From Pyropia yezoensis (taxonomy: Eukaryota > Rhodophyta > Bangiophyceae > Bangiales > Bangiaceae), in the NCBI GenBank assembly GCA_009829735.1, contig CM020620.1:744001-808000 (forward strand): a stretch of 64,000 nt of DNA, given 5' to 3'. Positions within the stretch are counted from its first letter, which is position 1; each line of letters starts with the position of its first letter. A program made the translations under genes and the position numbers. Shown here one piece after another: positions 32,823-43,575 of the stretch. The notes beneath the pieces were generated by a model that searched no databases, was not told the origin of the DNA, and saw nothing but the letters and a program-made list of their open reading frames with translations.

Positions 32823-34318
32823 ATGTGGCACGTGAAGGTAGTCTTGTCCTTGTCCTCGTCAGCCAGAGGGATCTGCCAGTAACCGGCATTACAATCCAGC
32901 GTCGAGAAGAGAGTGGCATCACCAAGAAAGTCGAGGCAATCATCCATCCGGGGTATCGGGTATACATCCTTGACTGTCATCTCGTTCAGGCGTCTGTAGT
33001 CAACGCAGAAACGGAAGTGACCGCCAGGTTTCGGGACGACTACCACCGGGAAAGCCCACTCGCCATCAGACGGCTCGATAACATCCATCTTGAGCATCTT
33101 GTTAACCTGCTTCTCAATCTCATCCCGGCGATGAGGTCCAGCCCGGTATGGGTGCATGTGCACTGGTTTGGCATCTGGCTTGAGTTGAATCCGGTGTAGG
33201 GTGGCGTCCATCTTGCCCAGCTCTCCGGACCACAGATGCCGATGTTCCTGGAGAAGCTTCTCCAGTGCCTCCTTCAAGTCGAGAGGGACGTTTTCTTGGT
33301 TGACCTTCGGCATCCCGGGCGGTGCTTGTTCGGGCTTCGGAGTAGTACGGCCAGCCTGCTCTTGTTCCGGAGATACGTCTAAGGCCGTCAAGTTGGATGC
33401 CAGCTCTTGTTGCAGGTTGAAGAGGTCTTCCTTGCTCATAGCGCGGGCGGACCCCCGGTAAGGCTCTGCTGTACCAACTCGAGTGCCCTTGGCGAGGGTT
33501 ATTGGCTTCCGGCTCACGTTGACGATCAGCACCGAGAACGGGGTGTGCCTCTCCACCTTCTTGTGGTGTCCGTGGGCTAGGTATAATCGGTGTTTCGCCA
33601 GAAATTCCTTGCGTCCGTAGATCAGGCATTGACCTGCAGTCCGGGTCGTGACTTGAACCTTGGTCTCCGAGCGAGGAGGTAGGAGCACCGGTTTGATGAG
33701 GGTCAAGGTAGAGGGTGGGATGCGCTCCTTCTGGTTCTTGGCCACACGAACCTTGGTGTCCAGGTGCTCCAGCACTGGTGACACAAACCCATGGTTGAAC
33801 TGCACCTTTCCTTCTCCGGGTAGGATGCTCTTGACATGCTGCTTCTGGAAGTCCCAGCCTAGGATGAGGGGGACTGATAAGGTCTTGACTACTAGAAAGG
33901 GAAAAAGCATTGGTTCATTGTTGACATAGATGGCGACGGGAAGACGGCCAAGCGGTCGTAGGGTTTGACCTGATGCGTCTACAATCCGGGTCTTGGTAGG
34001 CGCTCTCCAGGCATGTCGACGCCAGCCCGGAGGTAACAGGTTCTCAGTGATGACGCTTGGTCCGGCTCCCGTGTCGACCACCGGCGTAACAGCTTGGGGG
34101 AGGCTATCCCCCACACGCATACGAGCATTAATCTTGAGGTTTTCCTTACGCAGGACGAGCAAGGTCCCCTTGAACAAACAGGGTGTCCAGGCGGCTACCG
34201 GTTGAGCAGGTAACTGCCGTCCTTTCTCCCGGCACGCAAGGGGAGAACAGGTAGAAGTACCCTGCCGTTGGAGATTCGGGAAGACACTTGGGGAGAGCGC
34301 CTGCCCTACTCGTTTCCC
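32823..34318 (-). CDS. pol: Element E pol, protease to RT fingers (contig-3 part)
   Basis: This is the upstream third of pol. From the slippery site (34312-34318) the -1 frame is open with no ATG until well inside, so expression by frameshifting is the simple reading. The aspartic protease has VVDTGAGPSVITE near 34070. The RT begins with a linker rich in Glu and Pro, then HMHPYRAGPHRRDEIEKQ, FRFCVDYRRLNE and STLDCNAGYWQIP. It joins the contig-2 part in RT without loss of frame once the overlap at the gap is collapsed. The combined product is about 1364 residues. Confidence 0.92.
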
Positions 34319-36066
34319 GGCTCCGAGGAGTCCTTAGAGGTTTCGGTCTCCAGGTCAAAGTCCGTAGGAGCTTCCCTTGCCAGAGCCTCCGTGATGCTCT
34401 GTAAGGTTGCCACTCGGATGGCATGTACCTGTGCCTTGTCCATCTTGGAGGGTGCCCGCCGGTCAGCCCAGTTGACCGCCTTTGCAAACACCAGTCCTTG
34501 ACGCTTGAGTTTCTCCTGGAGATCCTCGGGAATGGTCGGGCACTGGTAGGACATATGATCCTCCTTCTGGCACAGCCAGCAAGACCGGAACCGCTGGTTC
34601 CTGATCTGCTTGGGGGCGACCAGGGAAGGTTGCTCCTTAGAAACGAAGCCGCCCCACTTGTCCCTTGACTCCATGGGTGAGGCCTCGCCAACTGCGAGTA
34701 CCGGTACAGGGTTATCACCTCCCTTATACTTGTCGGGTCCGGGACGAACTCGCGACAACGGCTTGGGAGTTGATACCATAGGAGCCTGGAGGGCCTTGGC
34801 TTGCCGGTGCTTGCCCTGGGTGTAGGCCATCAACTGCTGGAAGGTATGTTCTTGATGTTCCTGGTTGTAGTTCTCCGCATCCACTTGAAGATATTCAGGA
34901 AGCCCCTCCGAGAAGATCATCTTGAGCCTGTCCTCAGGGTAAACGTTGCCACAAGCATCGCTCATCTCCCGGACACGACGGGCGAACGCCTCTGGAGTCT
35001 CTTGTCTCTCCATGGTTGCCCGGTTCAGCCTACCGACTGCCTTACGCAGGGAGTCCGCGTCTGCGTAGTTGGACAGGAGCCAGTTGACCGCCTCCGGATA
35101 ACTCGCGACGGTACGTCCAACAATGTGCCCGGCAGAGTCTGGTAGAACCTGTGCAAACCGCTGTTCCGCTTCTCCGGTCATGAAGTTAACCAGGAGATAG
35201 AGAGCCTTGCCCTCGGACACATCGTTGTCATTGCATGCCTTGACAAACCGGCGCAGGAAGGCAAAGATAAGCGCCGGTCTCTTCCCGGAAAACTTAGGAT
35301 GCCCCCCAAAGCTCGGCTGCATTCGCCGGTTCAGGGATGCCATCTTCTTGGCCATCTTCCGGGTGTAACCTTGGTCTTGGTTCTCCAGCCGGTAGTTACC
35401 CCAATACGTGACCTTGTTCAGGGTGGCATCTCCCACTTGGTGGGCAGGGAAGTCGAACTCGACTAGCCTGCGCCGGGTAGGACCGGGAGATGCATCCCAG
35501 TCATATCCCTCCTCAGAGCTGGAGGAACTGGTCTCGCTGGTGCTAGAGCGGCGGCGACGACGCCGACGCCTACGGCTGCTCCGGTCACCGGTCTTGGAGC
35601 TCCCCGCCCCATAGGACGCAAGGGGAGGAAAAGCTTGGCCGGTCCCAGGAGTCGAAGTCTCAGGAAGACCCGTAGAACCAGTCATAGCGGTGCCTCTGGC
35701 ACTGCTAGTGCCCACAGGAAGAGGTGTATACACCCAGCTGCCATGTGTGGGTCCAGGAGTAAACACACCAGGGGCTATCCCTGGAGGTTGAAGAGTAGAA
35801 CCGACAGGAGGGAGACGTCTGCTGCGAGCGGACTCAAACGCCGTTGACCCCGGGGTGGCTCCCACAGGAGGAACAGCCGGAGGAACGGGAGCAGGCGGTA
35901 CTTGGCCGCCTGTAGACTCCAGTCCACTACCGGATGTCACGCCCAGGTCTGCTTCACCCGTAGGGAGAACGCCGGGTTGGGCACCGTCCCCCGCGGTGAC
36001 CAGGGATGCGTCAAGGGACGCGGGGTCTACCCCTTCGGGCACCGTCGTGCCAGGGAGGGTAGCCAT
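34306..36066 (-). CDS. gag: Gag polyprotein of element E
   Basis: This Gag has 586 residues, with an ATG at 36066. The N-terminal 150 residues are Pro/Gly/Ser-rich. An Arg-rich plus Ser-rich block at about 150-185 (RSSRRRRRRRRRSSTSE, then SSSSSEE) could act as a nuclear localisation signal. The capsid region is at about 255-440 (LIFAFLRRFVKACNDNDVSE, EAFARRVREMSDACGNVYPE). A CCHC zinc knuckle is near 495-510 (CWLCQKEDHMSYQC). It ends in PGNE-stop with the slippery site before the stop. The sequence is clearly diverged from the gag of B, so this is a different family of the same lineage. Confidence 0.93.
   Translation of the reverse strand: MATLPGTTVPEGVDPASLDASLVTAGDGAQPGVLPTGEADLGVTSGSGLESTGGQVPPAPVPPAVPPVGATPGSTAFESARSRRLPPVGSTLQPPGIAPGVFTPGPTHGSWVYTPLPVGTSSARGTAMTGSTGLPETSTPGTGQAFPPLASYGAGSSKTGDRSSRRRRRRRRRSSTSETSSSSSEEGYDWDASPGPTRRRLVEFDFPAHQVGDATLNKVTYWGNYRLENQDQGYTRKMAKKMASLNRRMQPSFGGHPKFSGKRPALIFAFLRRFVKACNDNDVSEGKALYLLVNFMTGEAEQRFAQVLPDSAGHIVGRTVASYPEAVNWLLSNYADADSLRKAVGRLNRATMERQETPEAFARRVREMSDACGNVYPEDRLKMIFSEGLPEYLQVDAENYNQEHQEHTFQQLMAYTQGKHRQAKALQAPMVSTPKPLSRVRPGPDKYKGGDNPVPVLAVGEASPMESRDKWGGFVSKEQPSLVAPKQIRNQRFRSCWLCQKEDHMSYQCPTIPEDLQEKLKRQGLVFAKAVNWADRRAPSKMDKAQVHAIRVATLQSITEALAREAPTDFDLETETSKDSSEPGNE
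34312..34318 (-). promoter_or_regulatory. Putative -1 frameshift heptamer GGGAAAC (element E)
   Basis: In the gag frame the codons are CCG GGA AAC GAG TAG. The -1 frame continues CGA GTA GGG CAG GCG and is open through to protease. This is the same arrangement as in B. Confidence 0.75.
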
Positions 36067-36256
36067 GTTGGTCTCTTGACAGCCACAGTCCAGTTACCTG
36101 CGTGTCCAAAGATCGCAAGACCACAAGAGAGGGGTTGGAGAGCCAGGAATGGGGTTCCCGTGAACGGGTGCAAATAATTCCCAAACCACAGAAAAAGACA
36201 GAATAGGAACAACGCAACCGCTGCTCCCAAATGTCTCTTCTCAAACACTCCAATCA

Positions 36257-36274
36257 TCCCCTGCTGCTCCACCA
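36257..36274 (-). promoter_or_regulatory. Primer binding site of element E
   Basis: On the minus strand it reads TGGTGGAGCAGCAGGGGA, identical to B and D, four bases inside the 5' LTR. Confidence 0.85.
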
Positions 36275-36278
36275 AATA

Positions 36279-36852
36279 TGTGGTATAAAACTCGATCCTC
36301 TCAGACACGTGTCAATATCCCTCGGGGGAAAGGGACAGGTAACGCAGAAAGGGGAACTACGAGAATGGTATGCCTGTTGCCTCACGTGCCTGCTCGCAGG
36401 GCAAACAGATACGCACGGTAGTGCACACGGGGAAGAGGAAAGCAAACGCGCAGTTGTCTTTTTCCCTGAGGGCGCGGGCCGAGGGCGCCTCGCTGTCCCT
36501 CTTAACGTGCATCTGGGGGAACCCCGGCACGTTGGCCCGGTAGCCCCCCCCCATAACCCCGAGTGGCCCCGACCCGAGTCTAACCTCGTCAGGTCGGGGG
36601 CCACTATCACTACTAATTCTATTCCCACTCACTAATCTCACACTCAAATTCTCTCAAATCAAGTCCCTCACAAATATGCAAAAACACATCAGAAATCCCT
36701 CTCTCGCGTGTGGATAGCGTAGTCCACCGCATCCCAGTGCCGGGCACGGGCCACGGCCGCCAACCATCGCCACACGGCGGGCGTGTTCTGGCACCTGGTG
36801 CCCTCTGGTTGCAGTCCCGGGTCGGCGCCAAGTCGGGGCCAGGGATGCTACA
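36279..36852 (-). repeat. Element E 5' LTR (574 bp)
   Basis: It reads as identical to 25299-25872 and is followed on the right by the target duplication ATGGT (36853-36857). The 5' leader between this LTR and the gag ATG (36067-36256) holds the PBS and nothing else I can name. Confidence 0.95.
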
Positions 36853-38796
36853 ATGGTGACCCCGGGGGTGGAGACTGACTCCTTGGACGAACGTATGGAG
36901 GACACATCCTACGATGCAGCGCCCGCCGGGACTTCCGGCAGGGGCTTCGCGGTCGCTCCGGGGGATGGGATGCCCGCGTCACCCGGCTTTGGGTTCGCGG
37001 CGGGATCTCCCCCGGAGGCGGGCCGCGTTGTTCCACGGGAGGCCTTGAGGCGGATGTTTTACCCCGCTTGGCATCTGTATGAGGAGGGGTTGACAGTTCT
37101 CCGGTGTGGCCGACTTGGCACAGCGATGAGTCGCGTATGGGACCGCCTACGTGAGAAGTTTCCCTGTAGGGTCGGGTTTCCTCCCGACTTCAGGACGGAC
37201 CAGTTTGCCTTCCTGGACGAGGACGAGGTCGAAGACGTGCAGCGGGCCAAGACCATGGTAGACCGCGGGAGTACTTTCCCGGGCACCGGCGATGTGCCGA
37301 CCTTCACTTGAGACGCGGTGGCAACTCGCCTCCCGTACCTTCGCGAAGTCGATCCGCACACTCATCACTTTGATGTGCGGATGGAGAAGGACTTCCGGCA
37401 AGGTCCCTACTTCGTGACCTCGGCTCAACTCGAGTTTCCGCAGCAGTCCCCAGCTAGCAAGGAGCAGTACTATCCTAAAAAGCCCGGGCGGTGGCCTCAA
37501 GCTGAGGTCCCCTACGGGTTTTCGGCGTTACTACCCCGGTTGCTCGACCACTTCGGCTCCGTCATGTTGACGGCTAGCCCGGACCACCTGGTGTTCGCCA
37601 TGTTGGCAACCCAGTGGCTCCTCGAGGTCATGTCGACCTGGGTCTCTTGTGTCTAGCGGCGGGGGATGCTCTGGAATCTATCCCCCCGGCTTATCTAAGG
37701 CTTGGAGCAGCTCACCCCTCAGCTAGTTGCCGAGGGGTGCTCATCAGGAAAGCGCACTCTACTTGAGGAGATGCTGCGCCTTCACAAACTCATCTAGTAA
37801 GAGAGCATCGATCACAAGTTGCGCCGATCCTCCCGCGGGCCCAAGGACGATGGCGCACTTCTTCAGTTCGTCTGGGTCGGTCGTGAACTTCACGACGGCC
37901 GCGTGGTACTCAAGGAGGGGCTGGGCATCGGGGACTACCCGTATGCCCCGGGGGTGGAACGCCACACTGCGCCCCCCCCGGACAAGGCAATCGTGGTGGC
38001 CGTGCCCTCCCGCAATGACTACGTGACTCAACCCACTGCGGGGGCCCCGTGTAGGGATCGCAGCTACTGTCGGGCTCCGCCTACTCGGCGAGCCCCTCCG
38101 CTTCCTCCTGTCCCCTTCCAGCCGTACGGGGACATCCCGATAGGAGTTGCCGTTGAGTCGTCCACTCCGGTGTCCCCCAACTTGGGGGCCACCCTCCTCA
38201 TGGTCTATCCCAAGTTGGTACTGCCGGCCATGCCCTAGACCTCCGAGATGATGATCACCACGTTGGTGCGCACCACTTCTTGGTTGGCCGCGTCGGCTGC
38301 AACCCTTCAAGTTTCCGAGACTCCTCAACTTGAGGAGCGCGTTCGTCCTGTTGTGGCGACCGCGAGTTGCGAGTCGGTAGCGGGGTTCATGACGACGGAG
38401 TTGGCTCGTATTGGGTCGATTGTGGCCCAGCCGGCCCCACTCGGGCGAGGCTAGCGTCGGGCAAGCCGGGCATACTCGCCTCCTCGCCGTCGTCGCCGTC
38501 ACTCGCGGCGATCTCCCTCCGTGTCGGAAGACAAGTTGTCTTATTCCGTCTCGGAGTCCTCTACCCCATCGGAGACGGAGTCGGTCCGGCGTCTGCGTCG
38601 CCAACTTGCGCGCAAGACCAAGCAGAAGAGTAGCCGCGGTCGTCGCTACTTGCGCGACCGTGAGCGGCGCGACGATTCCGACTTGGAGCCGCCGCCCCCG
38701 CCGACGGGTGGGGAACGTTATCGGCGTGGGTCTCGCCGCTCGCCTCCACGTGAGGGCGAGGGCCGTGGTGTTGGGGAGTCTAGCATGCGTGCCTAG
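36853..38796 (+). pseudogene. Antisense accessory ORF of element D, decayed by nonsense codons
   Basis: One reading frame runs the whole 1944 bases (648 codons) without any net frameshift. It is interrupted only by stops at 37309, 37654, about 37696, 37792, 37795, 38236 and 38452, with a terminal stop at 38794. The product starts acidic (MVTPGVETDSLDERMED) and has a folded-looking middle (EALRRMFYPAWHLYEEGL, LLDHFGSVMLTASPDHLVF). A block LEQLTPQLVAE...RTLLEEMLRLH is alignable by eye with the antisense proteins of B and E. The tail is Arg-rich and includes RRYLRDRERR, similar to RRTYLDERE in E. The start ATG is the one in the E target site. Preservation of frame despite point stops suggests it was a real gene when D was active. 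Confidence 0.65.
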
Positions 38797-38900
38797 TTGG
38801 CAGCTGCTTTTGTTGTGAGAGTGTATGGGTAAGGGCTGTAGTTAAAAGCCACTCTGCGTACCACTTCGACTTGAAGCACTCTCTTGGCACTGTAACTTGG

Positions 38901-38923
38901 CCTTCCCTCACGTTGAGGGAGGG
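38901..38923. repeat. Hairpin at the junction of pol and antisense ORF in element D
   Basis: A 10-bp stem with a 3-base loop: CCTTCCCTCA, CGT, TGAGGGAGGG (one G-U pair). It overlaps the pol stop at 38908 and sits where the two opposing reading frames of D converge, the same place as the hairpin array in B. Confidence 0.6.
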
Positions 38924-41900
38924 CAGTTAGGGTCGATATCGCTCCGGGCGCAGTATGCCCGGACCTTCTCAGCAGGAAGATTCTTCACGTATTCCCACGT
39001 ATCATCCTTAGCCTTATAGCCGAACCAACGCACCCGCAACATGAGGCAGTTAGTGTCATCCCACCCGTGGTCGATGAACTTATCGAACACGTACTCCTGC
39101 GGGCCCTGTTTGGCCCCAGGTAGCGAAGGCAGGCGTCCCGCTTTCAGCGCACGCGCCCAAGCCGGGTCGCCTGCAGGAGGTGGGGCAACTTTTACCACGT
39201 CCTGTCCGTTTACTGTGCGGACCCCATCGTCTTTTTCGATGGAAGCCGTCTCCCATCGGTACGAAAGACCTGGTATGAGCCCTTCGTGTGGAACACCAAC
39301 TTTCCCCCAGTTGGGGTATGTGAGTGAGCCAGCACCCAGTCACCCTGCTCGGGGACGTGCTTGACGTTACGCACCTTTTTGTCAAAAGTACGCTGGTAGC
39401 GCTTTTGCGCTTTGTCCATCTCAGCCCTGGATGAGTTTTTCGAGCCTAGCAGCGAACTCCACCTTACTCTCAGCAGGAGTAGGGGTACTGCCATTGGCCT
39501 CCCTAGTTGGGAACGGCCGCCGTACGGCAATAGACCGCACGCGACGGGGGGCCACAAAAGCGAGGGGTACTTCCCCGGTAGATGAGTGAGCCTGCCAATT
39601 GTAGGCGGTCGTAAGGATAGAAATGTATTGGTCGCACGTTTTCACGTGCTCACTCACATAGTGGCGCAGCTGTCAAACAATAGTTTTGCTGAAGCGCTCC
39701 ACCTGGATATTAGTTTGTGGGTGGTAGGGGGTCGCATAGTTTGCCTAAACCCCCAACATATCCAGCACTCCCTGAAACAGTACGGACGCAAATTGCGGTC
39801 CATTGTCCGAAAGTGCACTGTCCGGGATGCCAAACGCGGCAACCCAGTGATCTAGGAAGGCTGACACGACCGACATGGCCGTGATCTCTGCCAGAGGGAT
39901 CGCTCGCGTAAGCTTCGTGAAGCGATCATAGATGACCAGGAGGTACTAGTCGCCATCCTCGGTCACTGGCAGGGGCCCAAGGATGTCCATTGCCAACGCG
40001 GCAAAGGGCTCCTTAGTTCGATACAGCAGCATAGCCGTAGTAGGTTGCCGTTCCATCAGACGGTTCTGCGCACAACTTGTGCAGGCAGCCACCCAACTGT
40101 AGATGTCCACCACCATGGACGGCCAGTAGTACATGGTCCTCAGGGTCTGGTACAGTTTACTAGACCCCAGGTGTCCACCTGTGGGAGCGTTATGCTCCCT
40201 CTCAAGGATACTGTCCTTGAGGGATGTGGGGACGACAAGTTGTTCAGGCCCCTGAATAACCCCCCTGCTCAAGAGGAGGCCATCGTCTCCGATGAAGAAT
40301 CGCGTCTCCGCCACCGTATCTAGCGTATCCCTCTGCGACGTGCAGAAGGAATCTTCGGCTTGGGCCTTCACCACCTCGTCCAGGGCCAGGGGCAAGTACT
40401 TCTTGTTCCCTGGCGCCTCGGGGTTCAACACCTGACCCGAGCGCGTGACTACCTTCACGATGGGGATGTCCTCATCGACTGGGGTAGTGTCCAGCCCCTC
40501 GGTAGGTACCCGAGAGAGGCCGTCGGCAAGGGCATGTTGCCTGCCAGGTCGGTACTCAATATCAAAGTTGAAGGGTGCCAGTCGCACCCTCCACCGGTTG
40601 AGACGAGTGTTCGTACAATCCGTCTTGAAGATGAACTGCAACGCGCGGTGGTCACAGCGGATGAGGACCTTCTCACCCTCTAGGTAGTGACGAAGTGACG
40701 TCACCGCCCACACCACGGTGAGTCCTTCCAACTCGGTGACTCCATAGTTCTTCTCAGCCGAGTTCAGCCCCTTGCTGTAGTATCCTTCCGGCAAGTACTC
40801 CTTGTCCGGCTGCTGCTCAAGCAGCGCACAACCAAGTTGGTCGTAGCTAGGATCCACTTCTAAGATGTAGTGGCCTCCCAACCTGGGAATAGCCAAGATA
40901 GGGGGCTTCAGCAGTAGATCCCGACGAGTCTCAAAGGATTCCTGCTCCACCCGACTTGGGGGAGGCAGGTTCTTCGGTAGCGTCGAGCTAACTAGCTCAT
41001 TCAGCGGCTTCTCCACCTTGGCGAAGCCCTTGGTGAAGCGTCGATGTACGTTACACATCCCGAGGAAGCTCCTCATCTGGTTCTGGGTCCGGGGGTACTG
41101 AGCCTTACGGATGGCTTTCAAGTTCTTCTCATTGACACGAAGGCGCCCCGGACGGACAACATGTCCCAAGTATTCCACCTCCGGAGTGAAGAGGTGGCAC
41201 TTGCTCGCCTTCAGTGACACACCGGCGTCAGCAAGTAGCTTGAACACCTGACCAAGGTGGCCAATGTGCTCTTCCAGACTTCGGGAGAACACAATGATAT
41301 TGTCTAGGTACACAAAACAGATCTGCCACCGCACTCCGGCCAGAATCATGTCCATGGCGCGCTGGAACGTTGCCGGCGCGTTGCACAGTCCAAACGGTAG
41401 TCGTTTGCACTGGTAGGTACCACAGTGACAGGTAAAGGTAGTTTTATGCCTGTCTTCCGGGGCAATGGGAGTTTGCCAATACCCCGCGTTACAATCTAGG
41501 GTAGAGAACACGTTTGCCTCCCCCAGTGAGTCCAGACTGTCGTCCATCCTAGGGAGGGGATGACTATCCTTCACCGTGCTCTCGTTGAGCTTACGGTATT
41601 CGATAAAGAGCCGTGGGGTCCCATCAACTTTGGGGACAATGACCACCGGACTCGCCCACTCGGCGTTGCTTGGCCCACTCACATCGAGGGCCTACATGCG
41701 AGCGACTTGCTCCTTGACGAGGGCCCTTGGAACGGGGCCCTTTCCTGTACGGTTGTTGACGGATAGGGGGTGCACCGGGCTTCAACGCGATCCGGTGTTC
41801 GGTGGCTCTCATGAGTCCCAATTGACCATCCCACAACTTGTGATATTGGTCCAAGAGGCGTTCAACTTGAACCCTCAACCTGGGTGGAACATTCTCCAAA

Positions 41901-42889
41901 TTCACATGGGGTCGAGGAGAGGCGGCCGGCTTGGCTTGGTGCTTCTCCTTTACAGACTTCGGGTCGCTACTCGCGCCCGCGTTGAGGGTGACCGCTACTA
42001 CTGGTCCCTCATGTTGGTCGATACGGCCGAACTTGGCTCCCGACTTGAAGTACTCTGGGCGAAGAGCTCAGGCTCATCACCTGAACCTTCCACGGGACTC
42101 CGGCTTTGGAGTCCATCGTGCGAAGGGCAACATGCACTTGGTGCTTACGAGAAAGACGGGGGTTAGGGTGCACCAACCCGTTCCCCGTATAATCAGTTAC
42201 AACGTCAACGTGCGCCACTGAGTTGGGGGGCAATGTGACCTTACGGGCCAGCCGCAAGGTAGCAGTAAACCCTTCTCTCACAGAACAAACAGGCTTAGAC
42301 TGTGAAACTGTCACAGGAGCCACAGACTTTCCCTTTCCAAGGATGGGGTGGTCTCCCCATTCATCAACTTGACCCAATACTCCGGGCCACAAATCAGAGG
42401 CACTTGTGTTACAACATAAGGGGTACCCAGAAGCAGGGGTACCGATATATTCTCGACCACTCCATAGGTCACGTCGACCTCATGGGTTCCCAACCTAGTG
42501 GGCAGGGTTACGGCACCAACAATGGGAAGTACCCCACCATTGATGTCGATCATATGGTCGGCCTTGGACCTCCAGCCTTGGAGCTTCATCTCCTTGGGTA
42601 ATAGCGACTTGCGTATCAAAGAGGCTCCTGAACCGGTATCAAGTACGATACGGGCACAACAGGCACGGCCGGGGGCTAGTTGGACCCGGCCAGCCACCTG
42701 GAAGTTGTCACCCGTCAGCACCGCGATGACCCGACGTGGGTTTACGTTCTTGGGAAGTCCTACCCGAGGTGGGAGGACTCCCGTAGGTCGGCGCAGTATC
42801 CGGCAGGGTTGGTTCGTCCTCTTGACCCACTTGGCCGAGGCTGCCGTTGTGAGCTTAGGACGGCCAGGTCCAACGGTCATTCGTTTCCC
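38908..42889 (-). pseudogene. pol: Element D pol, multiply broken, RT active site mutated
   Basis: From the slippery site leftwards: protease with VLDTGSGASLIRKS near 42630; a linker; RT and RNase H in one open stretch 41682-39946, including STLDCNAGYWQ, FGLCNAPATFQ and YLDN in place of YLDD (Asn codon at 41298-41300); integrase HHCC (REHNAPTGGHLG, CTSCAQNR); and then broken integrase core pieces. The chromodomain near 38990-39100 has VFDKFIDHGWDD and LRVRWFGYKAKDDTWE. Loss of one catalytic Asp plus the frameshifts mean it cannot support its own transposition. The C-terminus closely matches element C. Confidence 0.9.
42883..42889 (-). promoter_or_regulatory. Putative -1 frameshift heptamer GGGAAAC (element D)
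   Basis: The minus strand reads G GGA AAC GAA TGA in the gag frame, and the -1 frame gives CGA ATG ACC GTT, entering pol. This is the third family with the same arrangement. Confidence 0.7.
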
Positions 42890-43489
42890 GCCGACTTGGC
42901 GTCGAAATCCGAGGGCGAAGGGGAAGACGACGAGTCCGAGGACGACGTGTGCGCCCCCTCCGCCGAGGGTGTGGCGACCGCCACTACCGGTCGAGGTCCA
43001 CCCTCGCGACGTGAACGTACTTCATTCGTAGCCGTCTTTCCTACTCGCATTCTTGAAGAGTTGTTGAATGCGTCTACTCAACATAGGGCAATCATATGCC
43101 CAGTGTCCATCGGAGTTGCAGTTCCAACACCGATGGTCAGTTCCCGGAGGAGTCTTCCCGACTTGGGAAGTAGATGAGGTACCCTGGGAAGTTCCCACGG
43201 CAGCTACTACCTTATCATTGCGGATTCGGCGTGCCTCTCGTAGCTCTCTGGCCTGGCGCGCCTCTTCTCGTTCTTTGGCCAACTCAGCCTGACGCTCCTG
43301 GCGTTGTTCCTCCCGCAACTTGCGGTAGGCAAACCTGGCCAACTCAGTCGGCTAGTGTCGCCCGGGCAGTATTATGCTCGCGGTGTAGCATAATACATAA
43401 TCACCGATCGGCTTACCTAAAAAGGTAGGTACTCGTAATGAGATGGGGCCAAAACCCCAAATCTGGCTCGAGATGTCAGGGATTTCACC

Positions 43490-43575
43490 CGGTTGCCAAG
43501 TGGTTTGAGCGCGCCATTCCGCTTACTTCTCAAGGGCCCGGGTTCGATTCCGACTCTCCGATATCTACTTTTTCG
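43490..43575 (+). tRNA. tRNA-like sequence or tRNA pseudogene inside element D gag
   Basis: It has an A-box-like TTGCCAAGTGG at about 43494, a B-box GGTTCGATTCC at about 43540 and a TTTTT run at about 43568, spaced as in a tRNA gene. The T-stem and acceptor stem do not pair properly and no convincing anticodon arm forms, so it is either decayed, derived from a SINE, or a chance resemblance. Confidence 0.3.

Larger units (their letters stand above)
25299..36852 (-). mobile_element. Element E: complete Ty3/gypsy chromovirus with an antisense ORF, recent
   Basis: In the minus direction the order is 5' LTR (36279-36852), PBS (36257-36274), gag (36066-34306), pol in the -1 frame (34312 to 27254 through the false gap), antisense ORF (25975-27108, plus strand) and 3' LTR (25299-25872). 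The 574-bp LTRs read as identical and the flanks are ATGGT on both sides. Written length is inflated by the 500 N and a 2.46-kb repeated overlap, so the true length is about 8.6 kb. It is inserted in element D. Confidence 0.93.
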
